DNA of 19,048 bases from the NCBI GenBank assembly GCA_900552945.1, contig USBI01000035.1:1-19048 (forward strand), in the 5' to 3' direction. Position numbers and translations under genes: made by a program. Shown piece after piece: positions 1-7,439 of this stretch (position 1 is its first letter; every line of letters begins with the position of its first letter). The notes beneath the pieces are model-generated. The model searched no databases. It worked only from the letters and a program-made list of their open reading frames with translations, and was not told the DNA's origin. This DNA comes from an uncultured Oscillospiraceae bacterium (lineage in GTDB: Bacteria > Bacillota > Clostridia > Oscillospirales > Ruminococcaceae).

Positions 1-33
1 TCGTCGGCAGCGTCAGATGTGTATAAGAGACAG
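1..33 (+). other. Illumina Nextera adapter left in the assembly
   Basis: The first 33 bases match the Nextera read-1 transposase adapter from end to end. Positions 1-14 are the TCGTCGGCAGCGTC tail and 15-33 are the 19-base Tn5 mosaic end AGATGTGTATAAGAGACAG. This is synthetic library sequence, so genomic sequence starts at about base 34 and the left edge is a contig end. On the opposite strand the mosaic end translates to LSLIHI, which creates a false C-terminus for any gene called leftward across it. Confidence 0.98.
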
Positions 34-34
34 A

Positions 35-64
35 TTTACATGAAAAGAATAAAAATAATAGAAT
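35..64 (+). promoter_or_regulatory. Candidate sigma-A promoter for the tandem lipoprotein-like genes
   Basis: TTTACA (35-40) and TAGAAT (59-64) are separated by 18 bases. Each box differs from consensus at one position. It lies about 57 bases upstream of the first gene and starts directly beside the adapter, so any sequence further upstream is missing. No other convincing promoter is visible before the operon. Confidence 0.4.
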
Positions 65-121
65 CCAGGTAATTCCAATGGTTTTTTAGTCTGATTTAAT
101 GACGACCGGAGAGGTGATAAT

Positions 122-841
122 ATGAAACGGATCCGCAGAATCTGCCTTGGAAGCACAGCTTTACTGGCTTGCGTTATCCTTCTGGTCGGCTGCACCAACG
201 ACGCAGTGATCGATGAGTACGGTTACCGAGAAAGCGCCTATCCTCAAATATCAGCTAGCAGTGCGGATGTTTTTCCCATCCCGCTCGATCAGCAGGTGAA
301 ATACGCCGACCTCATCATCGAAGGGGAAGTGATTTCGGTCAATCCGTCCGAGCCGGCAGTCTACACCTACCGGGAAGGCGATATGGGCGTTGGATTTATG
401 AAATGGGAAAATATTCTGCAAAAGGGATATGAACTTTTTACCTACGAAGTCAAAGTGACGGCCATTTTCAAAGGGACCAGCCGTATTTTGATGGATTGGC
501 TGAAATATCCGGACCCACGTTATCTGGCGCCTGTCGTAAAGGTAGCCATTCCGCCCTTTTCGCGTGGAATGTATGAGGAAGGCTACACCAACGTAAAAGC
601 CGGTGACAGGATGCTCCTTCTTTTAATGGATTATGCGGACAGGATGTATACTCCCACATCACCGAAAAACAGTCTGTACACCATCCGGGACGGAAGGGCT
701 TATGCTTCAAATTTTATCCCGGAATGGTATACCGTACAAGGGGAATCCCACGTACGGCTGACCGACCGGCCGGATATGACCGAGTACGGCGCTTACCAGG
801 ATTTGATCCAAACGATAAAAGATGGTTTGAACGAGATGTGA
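122..841 (+). CDS. Putative lipoprotein of unknown function, tandem copy 1
   Basis: A 239-residue protein with a basic N-terminus (MKRIRR), a hydrophobic stretch, and a lipobox ending LLVGC at Cys24. This predicts export, lipidation and anchoring on the outer face of the membrane. The mature part looks beta-rich. It carries 'ADLIIEGEVISV', 'YEVKVTAIFKG' and 'VKAGDRMLLLLMDY', a pattern common in bacterial surface proteins of unknown function (IVeG..V, then V..v.KG, then v..Gd..ll). The start follows GGAGAGGTG. It is the first of three tandem paralogues (24-base gaps), probably one transcript. Its last 498 bases, including the stop, are identical to those of copy 2. I do not recognise a named family and assign no function. 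Confidence 0.85.
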   Translation: MKRIRRICLGSTALLACVILLVGCTNDAVIDEYGYRESAYPQISASSADVFPIPLDQQVKYADLIIEGEVISVNPSEPAVYTYREGDMGVGFMKWENILQKGYELFTYEVKVTAIFKGTSRILMDWLKYPDPRYLAPVVKVAIPPFSRGMYEEGYTNVKAGDRMLLLLMDYADRMYTPTSPKNSLYTIRDGRAYASNFIPEWYTVQGESHVRLTDRPDMTEYGAYQDLIQTIKDGLNEM

Positions 842-844
842 CCG
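347..844 (+). repeat. 498-bp exact tandem repeat, unit A
   Basis: Base-by-base reading gives identity with 1094-1591 (offset 747). It covers the last two thirds of copy 1, its stop codon and three bases beyond. The match breaks at 346 (g versus a) and 845 (c versus t). It points to recent duplication or gene conversion. Confidence 0.95.
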
Positions 845-865
845 CAGAGAATGGAAGGTGGTTCT

Positions 866-1588
866 ATGAAACGGATCCGCAGAATCTGCCTTGGAAGCAC
901 AGCGGTCTTGCTGGCTGCGTTTTTGATCCTAGTCGGCCTCACCGACGATGTTATCATCGACGAAGTCGGGTACCATCACCGCGTATATCCGCAAATCGGT
1001 CCGCTGAAAGGAGACCCTGCCGGCACCCCCTACGCCTTTCAAGCAAAATATTCCGACCTCATCGTCGAAGGGGAAGTGATTTCAGTCAATCCATCCGAGC
1101 CGGCAGTCTACACCTACCGGGAAGGCGATATGGGCGTTGGATTTATGAAATGGGAAAATATTCTGCAAAAGGGATATGAACTTTTTACCTACGAAGTCAA
1201 AGTGACGGCCATTTTCAAAGGGACCAGCCGTATTTTGATGGATTGGCTGAAATATCCGGACCCACGTTATCTGGCGCCTGTCGTAAAGGTAGCCATTCCG
1301 CCCTTTTCGCGTGGAATGTATGAGGAAGGCTACACCAACGTAAAAGCCGGTGACAGGATGCTCCTTCTTTTAATGGATTATGCGGACAGGATGTATACTC
1401 CCACATCACCGAAAAACAGTCTGTACACCATCCGGGACGGAAGGGCTTATGCTTCAAATTTTATCCCGGAATGGTATACCGTACAAGGGGAATCCCACGT
1501 ACGGCTGACCGACCGGCCGGATATGACCGAGTACGGCGCTTACCAGGATTTGATCCAAACGATAAAAGATGGTTTGAACGAGATGTGA
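866..1588 (+). CDS. Membrane-anchored exported protein of unknown function, tandem copy 2
   Basis: A 240-residue paralogue of copy 1. I chose the ATG at 866 over the in-frame ATG at 851 because GGAAGGTGG sits just before 866 and the N-terminus then matches copy 1. The first 38 bases equal copy 1, the next ~190 differ, and everything from 1094 to three bases past the stop is identical. The diverged part encodes the end of the signal segment and the N-terminal mature region. At the lipobox position the sequence reads ILVGL: Leu25 replaces the cysteine. The protein should therefore not be lipidated, and probably stays anchored by an uncleaved helix or is cut elsewhere. Function unknown. Confidence 0.85.
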   Translation: MKRIRRICLGSTAVLLAAFLILVGLTDDVIIDEVGYHHRVYPQIGPLKGDPAGTPYAFQAKYSDLIVEGEVISVNPSEPAVYTYREGDMGVGFMKWENILQKGYELFTYEVKVTAIFKGTSRILMDWLKYPDPRYLAPVVKVAIPPFSRGMYEEGYTNVKAGDRMLLLLMDYADRMYTPTSPKNSLYTIRDGRAYASNFIPEWYTVQGESHVRLTDRPDMTEYGAYQDLIQTIKDGLNEM

Positions 1589-1591
1589 CCG
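1094..1591 (+). repeat. 498-bp exact tandem repeat, unit B
   Basis: Second unit of the exact repeat at 347-844. The third gene is not part of this perfect repeat, but it keeps the same phase (offset 1494 from copy 1) through a 61-bp identical block at 1827-1887. Confidence 0.95.
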
Positions 1592-1612
1592 TAGAGAAAC
1601 GAGAGTGGTAAC

Positions 1613-2335
1613 ATGAAACTGATTTATAAAATCTTTTTTTGGGTCACGCCGGTCGTTTTGATTGTGGTTTTCCTTTTGACAGGCCTTACAAACGACACGG
1701 TGATCGACGAACACGGATACCGAAGAGGCGCTTATCCTCAAGCAAGAGTTACCGCCGCGGATTACGCCGTGTTGCCGTTCTCTGTTCAGACAAAATATTC
1801 CGACCTCATCATTGAAGGAGAAGTGCTTTCGGTCAATCCGTCCGAGCCGGCAGTCTACACCTACCGGGAAGGCGATATGGGCGTTGGTTTTTTGCAATTC
1901 AGAGATCCCCCGCAGCTGGAATATGAACTGTTTACCTATCGGGTCAAAGTGACGGCCATTCACAAGGGAACCGGGCGCATTGTATTAGACTGGCTTCAGC
2001 ATCCAGACCCCAGCTATCTTGCACCGGTCATAAAAGTTGCTCTGCCTCCGTCCATTTGTGGCATGAACGGTGAAAACTACACCAATGTGGAAGTTGGTGA
2101 TAACATGCTGCTGCTCTTAATTGATTACAACGACGGGATGTATGTTCCCTCAGCGCACTTCAACAGTTCGTTCACCATCCGGGACGGAATGGCCTATCGC
2201 TCCAGCTATATAACAGAGTGGTATGAAGAAGGGGACAGCTCCCATGTAAGACTGACCGACCGGCCCGATATGACCAAGCACGGCGCTTACAGCGAACTAA
2301 TCCGAGAGATAAGAAGTTATCTATATAATTTCTAA
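1613..2335 (+). CDS. Membrane-anchored exported protein of unknown function, tandem copy 3
   Basis: A 240-residue third paralogue, more diverged than the first two but aligned along its whole length. Shared blocks are 'VIDEHGYRRGAYPQ', 'KYSDLIIEGEVLSVNPSEP', 'FTIRDGMAY' and 'SHVRLTDRPDM'. The N-terminal hydrophobic segment ends LLTGL, so like copy 2 it lacks the lipobox cysteine. A GAGAGTGG ribosome site precedes the ATG by 4 bases. The 24-base gap to copy 2 equals the gap between copies 1 and 2. A 61-bp stretch at 1827-1887 is identical at the DNA level to copy 1 although neighbouring codons differ. Family and function not recognised. Confidence 0.83.
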   Translation: MKLIYKIFFWVTPVVLIVVFLLTGLTNDTVIDEHGYRRGAYPQARVTAADYAVLPFSVQTKYSDLIIEGEVLSVNPSEPAVYTYREGDMGVGFLQFRDPPQLEYELFTYRVKVTAIHKGTGRIVLDWLQHPDPSYLAPVIKVALPPSICGMNGENYTNVEVGDNMLLLLIDYNDGMYVPSAHFNSSFTIRDGMAYRSSYITEWYEEGDSSHVRLTDRPDMTKHGAYSELIREIRSYLYNF

Positions 2336-2401
2336 AACGAACAAAAAGCCGCTAGATAAAACGGTGCAACGCTCCCTGGACTGCCGGCTAAAATTCCCGG
2401 C

Positions 2402-2473
2402 ATGAATCTGGCTATCTTCAAGCAGAAGCTGCAAATGGCTTATTTAACCGAACACGACACACTGTATCATTAA
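2402..2473 (+). other. Short open stretch, possible gene remnant
   Basis: ATG to TAA gives 23 residues (MNLAIFKQKL... ending EHDTLYH). The frame stays open upstream as ALPGLPAKIPG without a start or a ribosome binding site. It reads more like the C-terminal end of a decayed gene than a functional small protein. The parent family is not recognised. The rest of 2336-2485 shows nothing else. Confidence 0.2.
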
Positions 2474-2485
2474 ATTAACTGCATA

Positions 2486-2522
2486 TAAAAAGCGCCGCCC
2501 GAAACATTCGGACGGCGTTTTT
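2486..2522. terminator. Bidirectional Rho-independent terminator
   Basis: An 11-bp stem (2493-2503 with 2507-2517, one G-T type mismatch) with loop ACA is flanked by an A run on the left and a T run on the right. It can end the lipoprotein-like operon from the left and the MATE gene from the right. Confidence 0.9.
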
Positions 2523-2545
2523 GATGTGTACCATACTGTCAAACG

Positions 2546-3919
2546 TCAGCGTTTCGCGCGATCCGCCCAATGCCCCCATTTATAATAGGCTAAGAACAAC
2601 AGGCTGGTGATGACCCATGACACCGGGTAGCTGACGAGGATGGAATCCAGCTCGTGCCGGATGGGGAGCGCCACAAACATCCACACAACACGGAAGAGGC
2701 AGACGCCCAGACCCACGATGATCATCGGGCGCAGCGCGTCGCCGCAGCCGCGGATGGCGCCGGAAAGCACCTCCACCAGCACAAAGCAGATGTAAAACGG
2801 CATCATGTACCAGGCCATGACCAACCCGATTTGAATGACCGCCTCATCCTGCGTGAAGATGCGGATCAGCCACGGAGCACAGCTGCACATAAGCACGCTC
2901 ATGAACACCGCCACGCCTGACTGCATCCCGGCACAGATCCAGGTGCTGCGGCGCACCCGGTCGATCCTTCCAGCGCCGTAATTCTGCCCCGCGAAGGTGG
3001 TAATGGCAATGCCGAACGCGCCGGAGATCATCCAGAAAAAGCCGTCGATCTTACCGAACGCCGTCCAAGCGGCCATCGTGTCGGTCCCGAAGCTGTTGAC
3101 GCCCGCCTGAATGAGCAGGTTGGAGATGGCGTACATGTTCGATTGCAGTCCTGCCGGGATGCCCACAAACAGCACCGATTTCAGTTCCTGTTTATAGAAG
3201 CGGATCCGCTTTACGAACACCCGGTAGGGCCCCTTCGCGCGGATGAGCGAGATGCAGGTAAGCACCGCCGAAAGGGTCTGGGACAGGATGGTGGCAAGCG
3301 CCACGCCTAAAACCTCCATCCCCAACCCGGCAACAAAAATCAGGTCAAGAACAATATTGAGCAAACAGGCGGCGATGAGGTAATAAAGCGGACGCTTGGT
3401 ATCGCCCACCGCGCGCAGGATGCCCGCTCCGATATTGTACAGGAAAGAAGGGATGGTCCCCAAAAAGTAGATGCGCAGGTAGGTGGACGCGTAATCCATA
3501 ACATCCGGCGTGGTGCCCATTGCGGTCAGCGCCCAGTCGGAAATCAATAAGCCGATCACCATCAGCACAGCGCCTCCGGCCAGCGAAAGAGCAACGGAAG
3601 TATGCACCGCGCGGCCAACCCCTTCATAATTGCGCGCGCCGTAAAACTGCGCCACAATAACCGTCGTACCGGACGCCACGCCAACCAGCAGGTTTACAAT
3701 GATGCTCAGGATGGTGCCGGTCGCGCCTCCAACTGCCGCCAACGCCTCTTTGCCGACAAACTGCCCGACGATAACCGCATCCGCCGTATTATAAAGCTGT
3801 TGAAAGAACGTACCCAAAAGGATCGGGAAGAAAAACACCAACAGCTGTTTCCAAATCACCCCGTCGGTAATGGGATTAAAGCCTTCGGGCAGGCTTTTTG
3901 CTTTTCTGCTCAGAGTCAT
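2546..3919 (-). CDS. MATE-family multidrug/cation antiporter
   Basis: A 457-residue polytopic membrane protein of the multi-antimicrobial extrusion (MATE) family, which exports organic cations or drugs in exchange for Na+ or H+. The N-terminal stretch 'FFFPILLGTFFQQLYNTAD' followed by AVIVGQFVG and ALAAVGG is characteristic of clostridial members. The two-lobe layout is visible: the second half repeats the pattern at 'AWTAFGKIDGFFWMISGAFG' with 'FAGQNYGAG'. Length is normal for the family. The start is the ATG at 3919, preceded by AAGGAAGG; 21 further upstream codons stay open but look non-coding. It follows the alcohol dehydrogenase gene across a hairpin with no obvious promoter of its own. 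Substrate cannot be inferred. Confidence 0.93.
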   Translation of the reverse strand: MTLSRKAKSLPEGFNPITDGVIWKQLLVFFFPILLGTFFQQLYNTADAVIVGQFVGKEALAAVGGATGTILSIIVNLLVGVASGTTVIVAQFYGARNYEGVGRAVHTSVALSLAGGAVLMVIGLLISDWALTAMGTTPDVMDYASTYLRIYFLGTIPSFLYNIGAGILRAVGDTKRPLYYLIAACLLNIVLDLIFVAGLGMEVLGVALATILSQTLSAVLTCISLIRAKGPYRVFVKRIRFYKQELKSVLFVGIPAGLQSNMYAISNLLIQAGVNSFGTDTMAAWTAFGKIDGFFWMISGAFGIAITTFAGQNYGAGRIDRVRRSTWICAGMQSGVAVFMSVLMCSCAPWLIRIFTQDEAVIQIGLVMAWYMMPFYICFVLVEVLSGAIRGCGDALRPMIIVGLGVCLFRVVWMFVALPIRHELDSILVSYPVSWVITSLLFLAYYKWGHWADRAKR

Positions 3920-3945
3920 GCGGACCTTCCTTTCCGTGTTGCTGC

Positions 3946-3979
3946 AAAAACGGCGCACCATCCGGCCGGAGGTGCGCCG
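3946..3979 (-). terminator. Terminator or attenuator between ADH and MATE genes
   Basis: Read on the - strand, a 9-bp GC-rich stem (CGGCGCACC / GGTGCGCCG, 3951-3979) encloses a second small palindrome TCCGGCCGGA and is followed by five T. It ends only 26 bases before the MATE start codon. No promoter is visible in that gap, so it may act as a partial terminator within one operon. Confidence 0.8.
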
Positions 3980-3995
3980 CATTGTTCAGGCCGTT

Positions 3996-5156
3996 TTAAA
4001 GCGCCAGTTTATAAATGTTATAAACATCGTCTGCCGTGAGCTTGAAGTTGCCGAGCGGTCCGCCCAGAACCGCTTTTTCAGCCATCTCACGAAGATGTTC
4101 TTCCCCGATGCCGACTTCCGACAGACGAACCGGCAAACCAAGGCTCTTGTTGAAGTTTTCCAGCTTCTCAATGGCCATGGCAATGGCGGTATCCTCACTG
4201 CCGCAGGTGTAGTCCATATCCATGACCCGGCGGGCAAACTGTACAAAACGCGGTTTGTTTTTATTCGCGCAGTATTTCATCCAAGCCGGGAAAACAATCG
4301 AAAGGCCTGCGCCGTGAGCAATGTCATAAATACCGGAAAGCTCATGCTCAATGTTGTGGCTTGCCCAGTCGCCGATTCGCCCGGTCTGCAGAAGGTTGTT
4401 ATGAGCGACCGTTCCCGTCCAAAGAATCTCCGCGCGTACATCGTAATTTTCCGGCTCTTTCATTGCGAGCGGCGCGTAATACATCATGGTTTTCAGCGCG
4501 CTCTCAATCAGCCGGTCGGTGAGTTCAACATGCTCTACGTTGGTGAAATACCGCTCAAACAGGTGCGCCATGATATCACACACACCGTTTGCGATTTGAT
4601 TTTTCGGCATGGAGTAGGTGTATTCCGGGTTGAGCAGTGCGAACCGCGGATAAATGCACTCGCAGGAAAGGCCGCGTTTGAGCTGCCCGTCATCGTTGGT
4701 GATGACGCACGCATCGGACGACTCGCTGCCTGCCGCCGGAATGGTGAGCACCACGCCGACCGGGAGCGCCTTGGTGGGGTAAACCCCTTTGACAAAGCAG
4801 TCCCACACATCCTCCTGATAAACGCCTACCGCGATCGCCTTGGAAGAGTCGATGACGCTTCCGCCGCCCACAGCGAGGATAAAGTCGATGTTCTGTTCCT
4901 TGACCAGTTCAATGCCTTTACGCACCAGCGCAAGGCGGGGATTCGGCTGAACGCCGCCCAGCTCAAAGAAGGTGATACCGCCTTCTTTTAAAGCGCTTGT
5001 CACACGGTCATATACCCCGTTTTTCTTAATGGAGCCGCCGCCGTAATGCATCAGCACGCGGCTTCCCCCTAAATTGCGAATGAGTTCAGGCAGTTTGGAT
5101 TCGTTGTTTTTGCCGAACACGATTCGGCATGGATTGTAAAACTGAAAGTCTACCAT
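3996..5156 (-). CDS. Iron-containing (group III) alcohol dehydrogenase, butanol dehydrogenase-like
   Basis: A 386-residue NAD(P)-dependent alcohol dehydrogenase of the YugJ/BdhA/YqhD type. Such enzymes reduce aldehydes such as butyraldehyde in the cytoplasm. Cofactor loops are YGGGS (38-42) and AVGGGS (95-100). The expected metal ligands are all present: Asp194, His198, His267 and His281, within CDIMAHLFERY and SHNIEHELSGIYDIAHGAG. The start at 5156 is chosen because AAAGGAG lies 7 bases upstream; a start at 5174 would place the ribosome site inside the gene. Length is normal. A sigma-A promoter lies about 50 bases upstream. The natural aldehyde substrate cannot be told from sequence. Confidence 0.95.
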   Translation of the reverse strand: MVDFQFYNPCRIVFGKNNESKLPELIRNLGGSRVLMHYGGGSIKKNGVYDRVTSALKEGGITFFELGGVQPNPRLALVRKGIELVKEQNIDFILAVGGGSVIDSSKAIAVGVYQEDVWDCFVKGVYPTKALPVGVVLTIPAAGSESSDACVITNDDGQLKRGLSCECIYPRFALLNPEYTYSMPKNQIANGVCDIMAHLFERYFTNVEHVELTDRLIESALKTMMYYAPLAMKEPENYDVRAEILWTGTVAHNNLLQTGRIGDWASHNIEHELSGIYDIAHGAGLSIVFPAWMKYCANKNKPRFVQFARRVMDMDYTCGSEDTAIAMAIEKLENFNKSLGLPVRLSEVGIGEEHLREMAEKAVLGGPLGNFKLTADDVYNIYKLAL

Positions 5157-5204
5157 ATCAGTACTCCTTTGCATGATTTAATGTATGATTGCCTAACCAG
5201 ATTC

Positions 5205-5233
5205 ATCTTAACATACTGCCAAACGGATTGCAA
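5205..5233 (-). promoter_or_regulatory. Sigma-A promoter of the alcohol dehydrogenase gene
   Basis: On the - strand TTGCAA (5228-5233) is followed after 17 bases by TAAGAT (5205-5210). The -35 box lies in a 10-bp perfect palindrome GATTGCAATC (5226-5235). The 8-mer CCAAACGG occurs at 5219-5226 and again at 5262-5269, so a regulator could bind here. Confidence 0.6.
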
Positions 5234-5281
5234 TCGGTTTTCGGCTCAAAGTATCCCACCACCAAACGGCGTTGGTCCAAC

Positions 5282-5312
5282 AAAAAAGCCCGTTCACAAA
5301 GAACGGGCTTTT
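5282..5312 (-). terminator. Terminator of the Na+/phosphate symporter gene
   Basis: A 9-bp perfect stem AGCCCGTTC / GAACGGGCT (5287-5295 with 5301-5309) with a 5-base loop. On the - strand it is followed by a run of T. It lies 13 bases beyond the stop codon of the symporter. Confidence 0.9.
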
Positions 5313-5324
5313 GGCTGATTTCAT

Positions 5325-7148
5325 TTATTCGGCTTTTTCAAGCTTTAACTGCGCAACGTACTTATCCATATACATCTTCAAAGCGTTTTCATACACCATG
5401 CCGCCCTCTTCATGCATACGCCGCAAAAACGCGTGCTGGTTGACCTCGCCTTCAATCTGTACACGGTCTCGATCGGTGAGTTTCTGATCGCCGATGACAT
5501 AAACGGCAATGTTCGAACAGTGGTCAGCCACACGCTCCAAGTCCGCAACCGTTTCCAGGTAGATGATACCGGTATCCACCGAACATTTTCCTTTTTTAAG
5601 CCGCTGGATGTGTTTGGCTTTGAGCGTTTCTTCCAAAACATCAATGGTCTGCTCAAGCGGCTCGATCATCAAAGCGGTGTCTACATTCTCGTTTTCGATG
5701 ATATCAGTGGTAATGGAAACAACTTCTTTAACCGCAGAGAACATGATCTCCATTTCCGCGTGACCTTTGGCGGAAAACTTCGCCGAACGGTTGTGCAGCA
5801 TATCCGCACGGTCAGCAATATTGACCGCGTAGTCGCCGATTCGCTCGATCTCTGAAATCAGGTGGAGCACATAGGTCACCTGTTTGGATTCCGCTTCGGT
5901 AAGCTCTTTATCCGTCAGCTTTTGGAGGTAATTGCCCAAACGGTCTTCAATCCGGTCGATGTTTTCTTCCGTTTCTCCAACATGATTGAACACCTTCTGG
6001 TCATACTTGTCAAACAGAGAGATCGCATCAGAAAGATTCTGTCTCGCAAACTCCGCCATCCGTTTTACAAGGGTGCTGCACTGGTTGAGGGCAAGACCCG
6101 GAGAAACCAGAAGACGTTCGTCAAGCAGATTGGTGTCGGCGTCAGAGCCCTGCTCATCCTTGCCGGTGCGGATGGTGAGCTTCGCCAGCTTTTCAAGCAC
6201 GCCCGCAAACGGGATGAAGATCAGGGTACAGACGACGTTGAAGATGGTGTGGAAGTTTGCAATGCCGCCTTTGTCGATCGCATCGTTCCAGAACGGGAAC
6301 CCAATGGTGTATTGAATGATATAGACCACCGCAAGAAAAACCGCGGCGCCGATGATATTAAAATACAGGTGAACAAATGCCGCGCGCTTGGCGTTTTTGC
6401 TGGTACCAATACTGGCGAGCATCGAGGTAACACAGGTGCCGATGTTCTGACCCAGAATAATCGGCACAGCAGAGGCATAGGTGATCGCACCGGTGGCGCT
6501 GAGCGCCTGCAGGATACCGACCGAAGCCGAAGAGCTCTGGATGATGGCCGTGACGACCACACCGACCAGCACGCCGAGCAGCGGGTTTTCCAGCATGGCA
6601 AACGCCGTTTTGAACTGCTCCATCTCCGCAAGAGGCTTGACCGCTGCTTCCATGGAAAGCATACCGGTAAAGAGGATGGAGAAGCCCAACAGAATGGTGC
6701 CGATGTCCTTCTTCTTCGGCTTTTTGCTGGCCATGAGGAAAACAACACCAATAACAGCGATGATCGGTGCAAGAGTGGACGGTTTAAGTAAGCTTAAGAA
6801 AAAGTTCGCGTCCGCATTGCCTTCCAAATCGCCCATCCGCAGAATCTGCGCCGTTACGGTAGTACCAATGTTGGCGCCCATGATGACGCCGATACAGGAG
6901 CGAAGCTTTAATATGCCCGCGTTGACCAGACCAACGACAATGACCGTGGTAGCGGATGAACTTTGTATCGCCGCCGTTACCACAAGACCGAGCAGAACAC
7001 CTTTCCAAACGCTGTTGGTAAGCTTTTCAAGCGTCTTTTCAAGCCGGCCGCCGGAAAGCTTTTCCAAACTGTTGCCCAGCACATTCATACCGAACAGGAA
7101 AAGCGCCAGTCCTCCGCCCAGCGAGACGATCAAATTAAACCAATCCAT
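5325..7148 (-). CDS. Na+/phosphate symporter with C-terminal PhoU-like region (PNaS family)
   Basis: A 607-residue inner-membrane protein. The first ~325 residues form the Na/Pi-cotransporter core with the family's inverted repeat: QSSSATT at 62-68 with GANIGTT (91-97), then QSSSAS at 204-209 with GQNIGTC (233-239). These QSSS segments are the hallmark of this family. After a charged linker, residues ~345-600 are helical and soluble and match a PhoU-like pair of bundles with repeated 'IERIGDYAVNIADRA' and 'LERVADHCSNIAVY' motifs. The PhoU part probably adjusts transport to phosphate supply. The start is the ATG at 7148 behind a GGGGGGAT ribosome site. It is monocistronic between its own promoter and terminator. 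Confidence 0.95.
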   Translation of the reverse strand: MDWFNLIVSLGGGLALFLFGMNVLGNSLEKLSGGRLEKTLEKLTNSVWKGVLLGLVVTAAIQSSSATTVIVVGLVNAGILKLRSCIGVIMGANIGTTVTAQILRMGDLEGNADANFFLSLLKPSTLAPIIAVIGVVFLMASKKPKKKDIGTILLGFSILFTGMLSMEAAVKPLAEMEQFKTAFAMLENPLLGVLVGVVVTAIIQSSSASVGILQALSATGAITYASAVPIILGQNIGTCVTSMLASIGTSKNAKRAAFVHLYFNIIGAAVFLAVVYIIQYTIGFPFWNDAIDKGGIANFHTIFNVVCTLIFIPFAGVLEKLAKLTIRTGKDEQGSDADTNLLDERLLVSPGLALNQCSTLVKRMAEFARQNLSDAISLFDKYDQKVFNHVGETEENIDRIEDRLGNYLQKLTDKELTEAESKQVTYVLHLISEIERIGDYAVNIADRADMLHNRSAKFSAKGHAEMEIMFSAVKEVVSITTDIIENENVDTALMIEPLEQTIDVLEETLKAKHIQRLKKGKCSVDTGIIYLETVADLERVADHCSNIAVYVIGDQKLTDRDRVQIEGEVNQHAFLRRMHEEGGMVYENALKMYMDKYVAQLKLEKAE

Positions 7149-7267
7149 TTTATCCCCCCAAAAGGTTTCCGTATTCAACTTTTGTGTTCTGAGTTTTAAA
7201 AACAACCGGTTTGAAACCATCTCTCCCACACAAACCGCTGTTTTTCAAAATACCCCTACTTAGAGCC

Positions 7268-7276
7268 ATTATAGCA
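7268..7276 (-). promoter_or_regulatory. Extended -10 promoter of the symporter gene
   Basis: On the - strand TGCTATAAT is a perfect TG-extended -10 box. No good -35 hexamer lies at the right distance, as is usual for extended -10 promoters. The leader would be about 115 bases. Confidence 0.5.
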
Positions 7277-7410
7277 TGAGCCAAGTATTTCCACCAGACT
7301 TTTTTTACATTTCACATAAATTTGACATAACTTCCAAAGCCGCTGTTTTTTTCTGTTTTTTTTCATAAAATGACAAAAAATTTACTCGTATTTCATCTTT
7401 TTTTCGCTTC

Positions 7411-7439
7411 TTGTTTCCGGATATCGATTGTGCTATACT
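7411..7439 (+). promoter_or_regulatory. Sigma-A promoter of the esterase gene
   Basis: TTGTTT (7411-7416) and TATACT (7434-7439) are 17 bases apart, with TG one base before the -10 box. The esterase start codon follows about 50 bases downstream. Confidence 0.7.

Noticed and set aside
13..198. Open frame on the - strand ending in LSLIHI
   Set aside because: It runs into the Tn5 mosaic end of the adapter and lies antisense to the first gene. The C-terminus is synthetic.
724..1179. Open frame of 151 residues on the + strand
   Set aside because: It overlaps copies 1 and 2 in another frame, has no ribosome site, and arises from the repeated DNA.
3870..4991. Long + strand frame opposite the alcohol dehydrogenase
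   Set aside because: It is antisense to a clear ADH with all metal ligands, and its composition is that of a codon shadow without family motifs.
5862..6791. 309-residue + strand frame opposite the phosphate symporter
   Set aside because: It is rich in Arg, Asp and His, as antisense shadows are, and the opposite strand carries both QSSS motifs.
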